Assembly (NCBI RefSeq): GCF_013214165.1 | Contig: NZ_JABSSM010000021.1 | Location: forward strand, 1 to 64,000 | Reading direction: 5' to 3' | DNA from: Shewanella sp. | GTDB lineage: Bacteria > Pseudomonadota > Gammaproteobacteria > Enterobacterales > Shewanellaceae | DNA: 64,000 nucleotides | Shown here: piece after piece, positions 1-7,257 of the stretch | How the letters are laid out: each line of letters opens with the position of its first letter | Numbering within the stretch: position 1 is the stretch's first letter | The notes under the pieces: model-generated | Databases searched by the model: none | What the model saw: the letters and a program-made list of their open reading frames with translations, nothing else | Told to the model about the DNA's origin: nothing | Position numbers and translations under genes: made by a program

Positions 1-38
1 TTAATGGTGCCAGCCATAGTAAAAGGCTAAAAATTTGT

Positions 39-76
39 TCTCCTACTAAGCTTTAATTATTGGTTATAGTAGGAGA
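39..76 (+). promoter_or_regulatory. Hairpin masking the ribosome binding site of the transposase gene
   Basis: A 10-bp perfect inverted repeat, TCTCCTACTA at 39-48 and TAGTAGGAGA at 67-76, has an 18-nt loop. The right arm contains the AGGAG ribosome binding site of the gene that starts at 83. If transcribed, the stem would pair the site away and lower transposase translation. The pairing is read directly; the regulatory effect is inferred. Confidence 0.6.
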
Positions 77-82
77 GCCGTT

Positions 83-1063
83 ATGCCGCGTCCCAGAAGA
101 ACTCAAATCAGTATTGAAGACACTTCCTGGTACCATTGCTGCTCACGTGTTTGCCGGCGTGCATTGTTGATGGGAGATGATAATCTTACAGGAAAAAACT
201 ACGACCATCGACGTGCCTGGGTTGAATCACAACTGCTGACATTAACCAGTGCTTTTGCCATCGATGTTGCAGCCTATGCAGTGATGTCTAACCATTTACA
301 CCTTGTGTTGAATGTTGATATTTATCAGTCTAATCGTTGGACTGACAGAGAGGTTATTGAGCATTGGCATCAACTGTTTAAAGGGACTGAAATCACTCAA
401 AAATTTGTGCAAGGTGAAATAATAGAAAGCGATGAAATCACCGCCCTCAAACATTCAATAGCCCAGTATCGCAGTCGATTAAGTGACATAAGTTGGTTTA
501 TGCGGGCATTAAACGAGCCCATAGCTAGAAAAGCCAATATCGAGGATAATTGTACGGGTCACTTCTGGGAGGGTAGGTTCAAGTCACAAGCCCTGCTCGA
601 TGAAGCGGCAGTGCTGGCCTGTATGGCCTATGTAGACCTTAATCCTATTCGAGCCAAAATGGCTGATACGCCAGAACAGTCAGATTACACCAGTCTTAAA
701 TTACGAGTAAAAGCGGCTTTAAAAGGCAAACAACCAAAAAGACTGCTGCCTTTTATTGGCAATGAATGCCTAAACCAACCTAAAGGCATCAACTTCTCAC
801 TAAAAGAGTACCTTGAATTAGTCGATGAAACTGGCCGAATAATTCGTAATGATAAACGAGGTGCTATCTCTTCGAATACGGCTAAGATATTAACCAGATT
901 AAATATTCCCAGTGATATATGGATCAGAATCATCTCAGAATTTGGCAAGTTATTTCATGGGCCAGTGGGGACACTGCAAGAACTCACCAGCTACTGTGAT
1001 CATTTAGAGAAACGACGACGGCATTTCTCTAGCTGTTGTCAGTATTTTCAAGCTGGCGAATAG
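83..1063 (+). CDS. REP-associated tyrosine transposase (RAYT, Y1/IS200-like)
   Basis: This 326-residue protein belongs to the single-tyrosine HUH transposases related to IS200/IS605 that are associated with REP hairpins. The HUH metal motif is His-Leu-His at residues 71-73 (context SNHLHLVL). The segment GHFWEGRFKSQ near residues 159-169 and the following AYVDLNPIRAKM are typical of this family. It is longer than classical IS200 TnpA of about 150 residues, as RAYTs usually are. The ATG at 83 follows AGGAG with a normal spacing, inside a hairpin. No second transposase gene or IS ends are seen, so it is probably a domesticated single gene. A REP-like palindrome lies at 52018. The catalytic tyrosine could not be assigned by eye. 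Confidence 0.85.
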   Translation: MPRPRRTQISIEDTSWYHCCSRVCRRALLMGDDNLTGKNYDHRRAWVESQLLTLTSAFAIDVAAYAVMSNHLHLVLNVDIYQSNRWTDREVIEHWHQLFKGTEITQKFVQGEIIESDEITALKHSIAQYRSRLSDISWFMRALNEPIARKANIEDNCTGHFWEGRFKSQALLDEAAVLACMAYVDLNPIRAKMADTPEQSDYTSLKLRVKAALKGKQPKRLLPFIGNECLNQPKGINFSLKEYLELVDETGRIIRNDKRGAISSNTAKILTRLNIPSDIWIRIISEFGKLFHGPVGTLQELTSYCDHLEKRRRHFSSCCQYFQAGE

Positions 1064-1252
1064 TTCCAATCATTTATTTTGATAACGAGCTCAATATAAA
1101 TTGGGTTAAATAGTGCCGTTTAAATTTCCTCATTTCCCCCATTAAATCCTCTTTTTGCAGCAATGCTGACTTTGAATATGTCATTCCCCTATGCGAATGG
1201 GTTTTTGGGTAAATATTATTGATTATTTATGCTCTAGACTGGATTTGTTATT

Positions 1253-1308
1253 GATTAGCAATGGGTGGCTATATTTTTTTGATTAGCAATGGGTGGCTAT
1301 ATTTTTTT
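1253..1308. repeat. Perfect 28-bp tandem duplication
   Basis: Two identical 28-bp units lie head to tail at 1253-1280 and 1281-1308, each starting GATTAGCAATGGGTGGCT and ending in a T run. The stop codon of the minus-strand lipoprotein gene (1297-1299) lies inside the second unit. The unit shares the decamer ATGGGTGGCT with another tandem duplication at 4227-4320. Confidence 0.9.
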
Positions 1309-1752
1309 ATCAGCAAAATCACTATCGCCGAAGGTGGCTCGTCGATTAGCGGATAATTGGATGCTTCCTATCACAGGTTGCCCAGCTGTGGCACCAATAG
1401 CAATATCAAAATATTTAATGAAGACTCGGTCTAATCCCATATTATCTAACAGATCAGGATCACTGTTATCACCATGCTTATCGCCGTCGCTGTCTAGCCA
1501 TTCTTGAGCATCATTCGGGAAGGCATCGCCGTTATTACCTTGCTTATCGCCGTCGCTATCAAGCCATTCTTGAGCATCATTCTGAAAGGCATCGTCGTTA
1601 TCGCCATAGTTATCGCCGTCGCTATCAAGCCATTCTTTAGGCACAGCACTTGTATTTGAATCAGCACTTGAGTCAGTGCTTGAATCATTACAACCAAAGA
1701 GTGAAAACATGAGTAAAATCGCCGATAATAATTTATTAAATGTGTTGTGCAT
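1297..1752 (-). CDS. Small lipoprotein with Asp-rich calcium-type repeats
   Basis: The predicted protein has 151 residues from the ATG at 1752; an in-frame TTG at 1770 is a less likely start. A lipoprotein signal peptide ends in the lipobox Leu-Phe-Gly-Cys with Cys21. Three near-identical repeats of about 19 residues follow, each containing DSDGD and GDNxDAF/NNGDAF, with acidic positions like thrombospondin type 3 calcium-binding repeats. A non-repetitive tail of about 50 residues closes the protein and ends within a 28-bp tandem duplication, so the original C-terminus may have been lost. The function is unknown; an envelope calcium-binding role is only inferred from the repeats. Confidence 0.6.
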   Translation of the reverse strand: MHNTFNKLLSAILLMFSLFGCNDSSTDSSADSNTSAVPKEWLDSDGDNYGDNDDAFQNDAQEWLDSDGDKQGNNGDAFPNDAQEWLDSDGDKHGDNSDPDLLDNMGLDRVFIKYFDIAIGATAGQPVIGSIQLSANRRATFGDSDFADKKI

Positions 1753-1770
1753 ATAGAGAATGTATCCCAA

Positions 1771-2751
1771 GTTAAATCATCGCCACACTTTGACAATAAT
1801 TTATCGATAATTGATGTTTTTGTTACTGCCAACAATTTGTTATTATAAGCGTTTTGAGCATTTACAATTTAAGAATTTCAATACTTGATGCCTCACTACT
1901 AATAGTGACCGTGTGTTGTACCGGCACCCGAAACCTAAACTAAAATCATGTTACTCAACAGCATTAACTACAATACAGTACAGAGTAATTTGTTAATTAG
2001 TGCATAAAAATTATTTATGACTAGTTAAGGCGCCAAGCAAAACATTATAGTCTTATAAGCAGTATGAAAAAAGAATTTTATTACATTTCCATATAAAAAT
2101 ACGGACCCAAACAATATCGATTGATAAAAACCAAAAGCCACAAGCTAAATAACAATGAATTACATAATATTATTTACAAACAATGAAACGACTTTAAATG
2201 ACAAAATAAAGATCTTTATTGATAGAATACGCGTTAATAACTTAAGTAGATAACGACAAAATATTAATAAGTACTAAAATATAGATGGAGCACTACATTA
2301 AATGAAGTATACTGATATTCAATTTAGTTCTCTGCGGCTGCTGAAGGTGATCTTTGTCCAAATTCCATGACAAATTCTGTTATAAGATAGGCACAAGTCA
2401 AACAATCATCGGATCACTCACACCCCAACATTTCAATTTTCGCGTAATAAACAAACGGGCTAGCGGCCCTCTAAGATGACCCTTACCATTAACGAGTAGA
2501 GGGTCGCCTCATGAGTTTATCTATTTTACTCTTCAGTAGCTTCTGAGACTGAACACGAATAGCCTAGCGGCAGTGCGGCTTATCCAATACCGATTATAAT
2601 GGGAAAAATTTATCTTAAACTAGGCAACTGTTACCAATCTGATGCGATTAAAAATAAAATTAAATCTTGGGATAAATAAATTGACAGCAGCTGTGATTTC
2701 ATAAAGTAGCTAGGAAACCCTAGCTAATTCCCACACACTGCGGCATGGTGA
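1771..2751. other. AT-rich gene-free interval with one long inverted repeat
   Basis: About 980 bp without a convincing gene. The only structure noticed is an inverted repeat, GCGGCCCTCT at 2463-2472 and AGAGGGTCGC at 2498-2507, which pairs over ten positions with one G-T pair. It has no T run, so it is not a clear terminator. Confidence 0.5.
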
Positions 2752-3279
2752 TTATTCTTTCTTACGACCGATGTCATACCAGTACATTGGCCAGCTATTT
2801 TGAGCACCCAAGTTATTGATCACTGAGGCGATCAAAACCAGCATAGTACTGCCGAGTAATACCGGCGTTATCAGATAGTCGAATCCCACTAGGCTCTGGC
2901 CCGCAAGAATTATCACCACAGGGTTGGCACCCGCTGGCGGATGTACCGCGCGAAAGTACTGCATCAACATAATGGACACACCGACGGCTAACGACATCAC
3001 GATAATGGAGTCACCTAACGCGTGCAAGGCAATTAGGCCAACTGTTGAGGTGATTAAGTGACCCAAGATGACATTTCTAGGCTGCGCCAAGGGCGAAGTT
3101 GGCGCGGCAAAAAGCAGTACACAGGTGGCACCGAAAGGAGCCATCAGCCAAGGTACTCCGGTGGACAGCCCTAGTAAACTAAGCACCCAGATCCCGAGAA
3201 AGCCGCCGACCAGTCCTTTCATCAATTGAATAAATGTTGGTTTTGGTGGTAACGCGCCGCCAGCTCTTAGTTTGTTCAT
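2752..3279 (-). CDS. HPP family integral membrane protein
   Basis: A 175-residue membrane protein of the HPP family (PF04982), named for its His-Pro-Pro motif, here residues 113-115 in AVHPPAGANP. Four to five hydrophobic segments are visible (about 22-40, 47-60, 70-88, 93-107, 137-155). Some family members are linked to nitrite transport in phototrophs, but the role here is unknown. The start is placed at the ATG at 3279, preceded by AAGGG ten bases upstream, rather than at a TTG at 3318. It is divergent from a TetR-type regulator and the shared interval holds two palindromic sites, so it is probably that regulator's target. Confidence 0.8.
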   Translation of the reverse strand: MNKLRAGGALPPKPTFIQLMKGLVGGFLGIWVLSLLGLSTGVPWLMAPFGATCVLLFAAPTSPLAQPRNVILGHLITSTVGLIALHALGDSIIVMSLAVGVSIMLMQYFRAVHPPAGANPVVIILAGQSLVGFDYLITPVLLGSTMLVLIASVINNLGAQNSWPMYWYDIGRKKE

Positions 3280-3364
3280 TATGTTATTTCCCTTAGAAAA
3301 CGAGGCAATATCATGCAACCAATCGAGTTAGACTCGATCTGAGTTCTGCTAGATTTCGGCCTGA

Positions 3365-3408
3365 GTGTACAAGTCTGTACACTTTCATTTGAATAATACA
3401 GATCTGTA
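3365..3408. promoter_or_regulatory. Two related palindromic operators between the HPP and tetR genes
   Basis: Site 1 at 3365-3382 is GTGTACA, four bases, TGTACAC. Site 2 contains the perfect palindrome TACAGATCTGTA at 3397-3408, followed by CACA. Both share the core TACAnnTCTGTACAC and their centres are 29 bp apart. Their place between divergent genes, one encoding a TetR-family protein, fits autoregulation plus control of the HPP gene. Binding is inferred. Confidence 0.7.
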
Positions 3409-3455
3409 CACAGAAAACAATATCCAATACCTTAAAAAGTGGATAACATATCCTG

Positions 3456-4016
3456 ATGAATAAAAAAGAACATGTTATGGATATCGCCGAGGCCCTGTTT
3501 AACGACTTTGGCTATATCGCTGTTGGAGTAGATTTAATCCGCGATAAGGCGAGCGTCTCTAAAACGTCCATGTACCGATATTTCGGTTCAAAAAATAAAT
3601 TGATTGAAGCCGTGCTGATACGCAGGCACCAGCGTTTTGAGGAAGAGCTAAACGCCACAGCACCAATCAAGGAAGACGCCAACAACAGGTTAGATGCGAT
3701 CTTAGACTGGCACTTTAGCTGGTTCCGAAGCGTTAATTTTAAGGGATGCTTATTCATACACGCCTTAGCCGAATTCAAAGGAAAAGACGAGGCCATAGTA
3801 CAGCAGGCATTACAGCATAAGGCTTGGCTTAAATCTAAGTTGTACTCTGTGTTCGAACCTGGACAAAAAGACATTGAAACTAAAACTGAAGCTATAATGA
3901 CCTTTCTAGAAGGCATGATTATCAGGGCGGAATTTGGAGATGTTAGCGAGCACGAGGATATTTATAGGCAAGGAATCAAGGCTTTAGCCATAATTAATTT
4001 CCCGCACTCCCTCTAA
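3456..4016 (+). CDS. TetR/AcrR family transcriptional regulator
   Basis: This 186-residue protein has an N-terminal TetR helix-turn-helix (about residues 8-50; KTSMYRYFGSKNKLIEAVL is the recognition helix and its C-cap). The C-terminal ligand/dimer domain contains WHFSWFRSVNFKGCLFIHA and a single conspicuous Cys. The ATG at 3456 has only a weak ribosome binding site. It is transcribed away from the HPP gene, and two palindromes between them (3365-3408) are probable operators. The ligand is unknown. Confidence 0.85.
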   Translation: MNKKEHVMDIAEALFNDFGYIAVGVDLIRDKASVSKTSMYRYFGSKNKLIEAVLIRRHQRFEEELNATAPIKEDANNRLDAILDWHFSWFRSVNFKGCLFIHALAEFKGKDEAIVQQALQHKAWLKSKLYSVFEPGQKDIETKTEAIMTFLEGMIIRAEFGDVSEHEDIYRQGIKALAIINFPHSL

Positions 4017-4226
4017 TATGGATGGCACTATCATTCTAATTTGAGAGGTTTAATCATGACTGGCACCATGCATTCGCTACGTTGAACTTGAGGGAAGTTA
4101 AAGTATCAAAAATCTTATGGGTGTCCACTTATCACGGTTACATCAAACTCATCGCCTTGATACTTTAAGTTAAAATAAATCATCGCCTTATATGCCATTT
4201 AGCACTCACAATGTCAGTACTGGCAT

Positions 4227-4320
4227 GTGGTCAATGGCTTCATTTTTATGATGGGTGGCTCGATAAAGCCTTTGTGGTCAATGGCTTCATTTTTATGATG
4301 GGTGGCTCGATAAAGCCTTT
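4227..4320. repeat. Perfect 47-bp tandem duplication
   Basis: Units at 4227-4273 and 4274-4320 are identical and directly adjacent. Each contains GATGGGTGGCTCGATAAAGC. The second unit abuts the last codons of the minus-strand lipoprotein gene, whose stop codon is at 4319-4321. The shared ATGGGTGGCT with the 1253-1308 duplication is noted as a finding. Confidence 0.9.
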
Positions 4321-4546
4321 ATCCTAAAAAGGTATGAGCTTCCGCGACACCATATATATTATTAGATTTATCTAAATCTGTTAGAGCCTCCAACCCTAAT
4401 TTCTCTGCTGCCAGCCCTCTACCTTCTGTATTCATTAGCTGATATGCATAATCAAGCTTTGTCATAGGATCACTGGTATAAGGGACTCCCGCGGCAGCAC
4501 AGCCAAGTAAAAGAATAGAGATTAGTGAAATAACGGTTAGCTTCAT
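4319..4546 (-). CDS. Small lipoprotein, probably 3'-truncated
   Basis: A 75-residue product with a lipoprotein signal peptide (lipobox Leu-Leu-Gly-Cys, Cys16) and a helical, TPR-like tail (YAYQLMNTEGRGLAAEKLGL and IYGVAEAHTFLG). The last residues look like the start of a further helix, and the stop falls at the edge of a 47-bp tandem duplication, so the gene has probably lost its 3' end. A good ribosome binding site, AAGGA, lies nine bases before the ATG at 4546. It lies directly after an attC-like site, as a cassette gene would. Function unknown. Confidence 0.55.
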   Translation of the reverse strand: MKLTVISLISILLLGCAAAGVPYTSDPMTKLDYAYQLMNTEGRGLAAEKLGLEALTDLDKSNNIYGVAEAHTFLG

Positions 4547-4564
4547 GCTGGATTATCCTTAGGT

Positions 4565-4666
4565 GTATAACGTTCGCATATGGGGCGGATTATACGTAGT
4601 GAGGAACGAACGAAGTGTAAGCCGTCCCAGCAGCCGCAGGCTGCGATCATGATGCGCTTGTTAACT
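4565..4666 (-). other. Integron attC-like recombination site
   Basis: Read on the minus strand, the site begins AGTTAACAAGCGCAT (4666-4652) and ends ATGCGAACGTTATAC (4579-4565). The ends are an imperfect inverted repeat: TAAC and CGCAT pair, separated by unmatched triplets, which is the R-box, spacer, L-box layout of attC sites. Inner arms at about 4582-4595 and 4613-4626 also pair imperfectly. The TAA stop of the upstream gene (4661-4663) lies inside the first core, as is common for gene cassettes. The length of about 100 bp is within the family range. No integrase gene is visible, so this would be an orphan site. Confidence 0.5.
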
Positions 4667-5050
4667 GCTTTTTTCATTCAGGACACCCATTTCTAATTCA
4701 AACCTATCAGCTGTAACAAACCACTCATACCATGGGATTGTCTCTTTAAAACCATCGAAGTGAAAAACTCCATTCTCGAATTTGGCATGCATAATTTCAT
4801 CTAATGGCATATCCGGATCCGGATGTACTTTCGGTGATTTAGTATCATCCCAGAACTTTGCCTCTTCACCAGAAACACCAAGAAGCTTCAGAGTAGCAAC
4901 ATCAAAAGTCCAATCCTTTCCTTGTGACCACGGATGCTCTCGACTCACGAAAACACCGCATAGTTTAACGATAATACTATCGTTCTTTCTCTCGATGCTT
5001 TCGATACTCGCATCATGAAAGCTAAGATTCTCAAAATTTGTAGAAATCAT
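4661..5050 (-). CDS. Hypothetical protein, candidate integron cassette gene
   Basis: A 129-residue soluble, acidic protein that I do not recognise by family. It opens with FENLSFHDASIESIERKNDS, a pattern I associate with small cassette or immunity-like proteins of beta-sheet type, and is rich in Trp and Phe (WSQGKDWTFD, IPWYEWF). No signal peptide or membrane segment is visible. The ATG at 5050 lacks a clear ribosome binding site. The stop codon lies in the first core of the attC-like site, supporting a gene-cassette arrangement with the truncated lipoprotein gene next in the same direction. Confidence 0.6.
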   Translation of the reverse strand: MISTNFENLSFHDASIESIERKNDSIIVKLCGVFVSREHPWSQGKDWTFDVATLKLLGVSGEEAKFWDDTKSPKVHPDPDMPLDEIMHAKFENGVFHFDGFKETIPWYEWFVTADRFELEMGVLNEKSS

Positions 5051-5076
5051 AATAGGCAGCTAACAGCTTATTGATT

Positions 5077-5103
5077 AGCAGCAGGATAACGTTCCTGTCT
5101 GCT
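5077..5103. repeat. Hairpin with one bulged base, possible degenerate attC
   Basis: AGCAGCAGGA and TCCTGTCTGCT pair over ten positions with one extra base, around a six-base loop. A bulged base in the stem is a feature of attC sites, and it lies just upstream of a candidate cassette gene. The expected outer cores (AAC and GTT boxes) are not well placed, so the attC reading is weak. Confidence 0.3.
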
Positions 5104-5381
5104 TATTAACTTTCCGCCAGCCTATCACCGCTAAGTGGTTGTTGTAAATTCGTTATTTCATAACTCACAGATAGAATACCGTAAATAATCAGATAAAAAA
5201 GATGCGCGGGTGTTTACGAGGTCTGCATAACGCTTTTCACCACATTATAACCTATTGATAAGGTTTGATTAATATTTTTACATTCGTGTTATCGATGCAT
5301 TAACCCAGCGATTTATGCATCTTTTTTATAGTAATTATCTCAACCCCAGTTATACCTGAATATAAACACAGTAGACTAATG

Positions 5382-5603
5382 AGGTGACGACTATGGAGAA
5401 GTTAACATTTCTGGAGGCTATACGGACCGAGATCAGGGGGAGATAGGAAATGTCTAATGTATGTCTGGAACATACAAGACCCTGCACGGCACCACGGCAA
5501 GTGATAGATAGCCATGAAGGAGCGACCTCAAACGCACTCCTCAATACCAACTCAGCCAGAAGCTAAACCAGAAAATGTGATCCGCCTTCATTCCAAGTCC
5601 AGC
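5382..5603 (+). repeat. Structured interspersed repeat, copy A (degenerate or partial)
   Basis: The tail half (from 5482) closely matches the tails of copies B, C and D: a CATGAAGGAGCGACCTC block, then CAATACCAACTCAGCCAGAA, then a CCTTCATTCCAAG block. The head half is shortened and only GGAGGCTATACGGACC is recognisable, compared with AGAGGCTATAGGGACC in copy B. The outer stem seen in the other copies cannot be found. Confidence 0.65.
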
Positions 5604-5669
5604 ACGCTTTGGGCCAGAAATGAGTTAGCTACCCTCCAACAAAACCTAAATCGAAGAGATGAATAAAAG

Positions 5670-6016
5670 GTGTGAACGCGGCTGTGACCTTCGACAGCAG
5701 GGTGAGGTTTCACTGCGTGAAACTATCCGAGCGAGAGATAGGGATAACGAACTGGCTGTTAAACACGGACGTTGTTTGATGTCGCAGAGGCTATAGGGAC
5801 CCTTCCGTCAATTAGAGAGGGTGCCGTGTCACAGAAGTGTTTACATATTAGGGTCGTTCATTCACATCCATGTGAGCACGACATTGGTGCATCCTGCACG
5901 GCACCGCCGCAGGCTATAAATTACAATGAAGGAACGATCTCAAACACACTTCCCAATACCAAATAAGCCAAAAGATAAACCAAAAAATGTAATCTAGCTT
6001 CATTCCAAGGCTAGCC
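5670..6016 (+). repeat. Structured interspersed repeat, copy B (long form)
   Basis: Starts GTGTGAACGCGG. Outer stem P1 pairs CTGTGAC (5682-5688) with GTCACAG (5828-5834). A second stem pairs CGACA (5692-5696) with TGTCG (5780-5784) around an expanded loop that itself contains the hairpin arms GTTTCA and TGAAAC. The block CAGAGGCTATAGGGACC follows, then arms ACCCT and AGGGT, then P1'. The tail from about 5890 matches copies A, C and D. Confidence 0.8.
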
Positions 6017-6025
6017 AAACCGCTG

Positions 6026-6057
6026 GATCCCCGCCCACACGCATTGCGGGAAAGACG
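6026..6057. repeat. Short hairpin repeat, GGATCCC type
   Basis: GGATCC, then stem CCCGC (6030-6034) and GCGGG (6046-6050), then AAAGACGAG. A second copy at 39965-39995 has the same flanks and loop but a different stem, CCGGC with GCCGG. The stem changes keep pairing. Confidence 0.6.
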
Positions 6058-6120
6058 AGTGTTGAATTGCTATCCCATATAGAGGTTCAACAAACAAATA
6101 ACCTGCTTTGATAAATTCAG

Positions 6121-6356
6121 GTGTAGATGCGGCTACGAGCTTCGGTTTCAGGGATGAAATCGCAGAGCGTATAGGGATGACTCTTATAAAATCAAGAGCC
6201 GGCGTCTCGTAGAACCTTCTCAAAGTAAAGAGTGCACATTCGCCCAGGGCAGGCGATAGATAACCATGAAGGAACGACCTTCAAAAAATATCCCAATACC
6301 AACTCAGCCAGAAGCTAAACCACTTAAATGTAATCAAGCTTCATTCGAAGGCTTGC
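6121..6356 (+). repeat. Structured interspersed repeat, copy C
   Basis: Starts GTGTAGATGCGG. Outer stem P1 is CTACGAG (6133-6139) with CTCGTAG (6206-6212). Stem P2 is CGGTTTC (6143-6149), loop AGGGAT, GAAATCG (6156-6162). A third stem pairs ACTCTT with AAGAG around 6178-6198. The tail, with a GAAGG/CCTTC hairpin and a CTTC/GAAG hairpin, ends at the stop codon of yaaA, with which it abuts tail to tail. Confidence 0.8.
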
Positions 6357-7133
6357 CTAAAGCTGTTCTTCGCGCAGGAAGACGGGAGAAGCATCGGTAG
6401 ATTCAGCTTCACAGTAATGGTATCCCGCGCAGTCAAACTTGATCAGCTCAGCAAGGGTACTCACCTTGTGATCTAGGATATAGCGCACCATCATGCCGCG
6501 GGCTTTCTTAGCGAAGAAACTGATCACCTTGTACTGACCATTTTTACGATCTTTAAACACCGGCGTAATGATACTGCCCTTCACCAGCTTGGGCTTAACC
6601 GCCTTGAAGTATTCGTTCGAAGCCAGGTTGATAAGTATGTCATCGCCCTGCTCTTCCAGCGCTAGATTCACCTCATCGGTAATGGTGTTGCCCCAGAATT
6701 GATACAGGTTAGTGCCCTTGTCATTCGCTAAGCGGGTGCCCATCTCTAAACGATATGCCTGCATCAAGTCCAGAGGACGCAAGAGACCATATAAGCCTGA
6801 GAGTATTCTAAGATGCTTCTGTGCACGTGCGATGCCTTCTGCGGGCAAAGAGTCGGCATCTAGGCCGGTATACACATCACCGCGAAATGCATACAAGGCT
6901 TGTTTGGCATTTTCGGTAGTGAAGTGTGGGCTCCAGGTGCCGAAACGCGCCGCATTCAAACCAGCAATTTTATCACTCACCTTCATCAAGGAAGCGATTT
7001 CTGCCGGCGTCAATTTACGGCACTGTTCGATTAACTGAGCGCTGAAGTCGACAAGCTTAGGCAAGGTATATTCAGCCGTCCCTGCGGGGTTGTCATAGTC
7101 TAATGTTTTTGCTGGTGAAACTAAAACTAACAT
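6357..7133 (-). CDS. yaaA: Peroxide stress protein YaaA (UPF0246/DUF328)
   Basis: A full-length 258-residue YaaA. The N-terminus [16 protein letters not shown] and the central [20 protein letters not shown] are diagnostic, and the basic [14 protein letters not shown] near residue 215 is a conserved DNA- or metal-related patch. In E. coli YaaA lowers free intracellular iron during hydrogen peroxide stress and binds DNA; the same role is inferred here. The ATG at 7133 is the only sensible start. A terminator of the upstream symporter gene separates the two, so it is probably transcribed on its own. Its stop codon abuts the structured repeat copy C. Confidence 0.95.
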   Translation of the reverse strand: MLVLVSPAKTLDYDNPAGTAEYTLPKLVDFSAQLIEQCRKLTPAEIASLMKVSDKIAGLNAARFGTWSPHFTTENAKQALYAFRGDVYTGLDADSLPAEGIARAQKHLRILSGLYGLLRPLDLMQAYRLEMGTRLANDKGTNLYQFWGNTITDEVNLALEEQGDDILINLASNEYFKAVKPKLVKGSIITPVFKDRKNGQYKVISFFAKKARGMMVRYILDHKVSTLAELIKFDCAGYHYCEAESTDASPVFLREEQL

Positions 7134-7183
7134 AGCCGATCCTTACACATCTTTGATGCGACCATCATACTGATGCACACATA

Positions 7184-7213
7184 AAAAAACCACGCTAATA
7201 AGCGTGGTTTTTT
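7184..7213 (-). terminator. Rho-independent terminator, symporter gene
   Basis: AAAAAACCACGC and GCGTGGTTTTTT form a 12-bp stem around TAATAA, with a T run on either strand. It lies just after the minus-strand symporter gene and before the start of yaaA. Confidence 0.9.
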
Positions 7214-7257
7214 AGATTGTGCTAATTCATTCTAGCGAATCAATGCGCTCAAACAAT

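Noticed and set aside
1494-1835. Second frame over the Asp-rich lipoprotein gene
   Set aside because: Arises from the same DNA repeats read in another frame; the lipobox frame is better.
5350-6223. Several frames of 60-70 codons
   Set aside because: All fall in the structured repeats and lack start signals.
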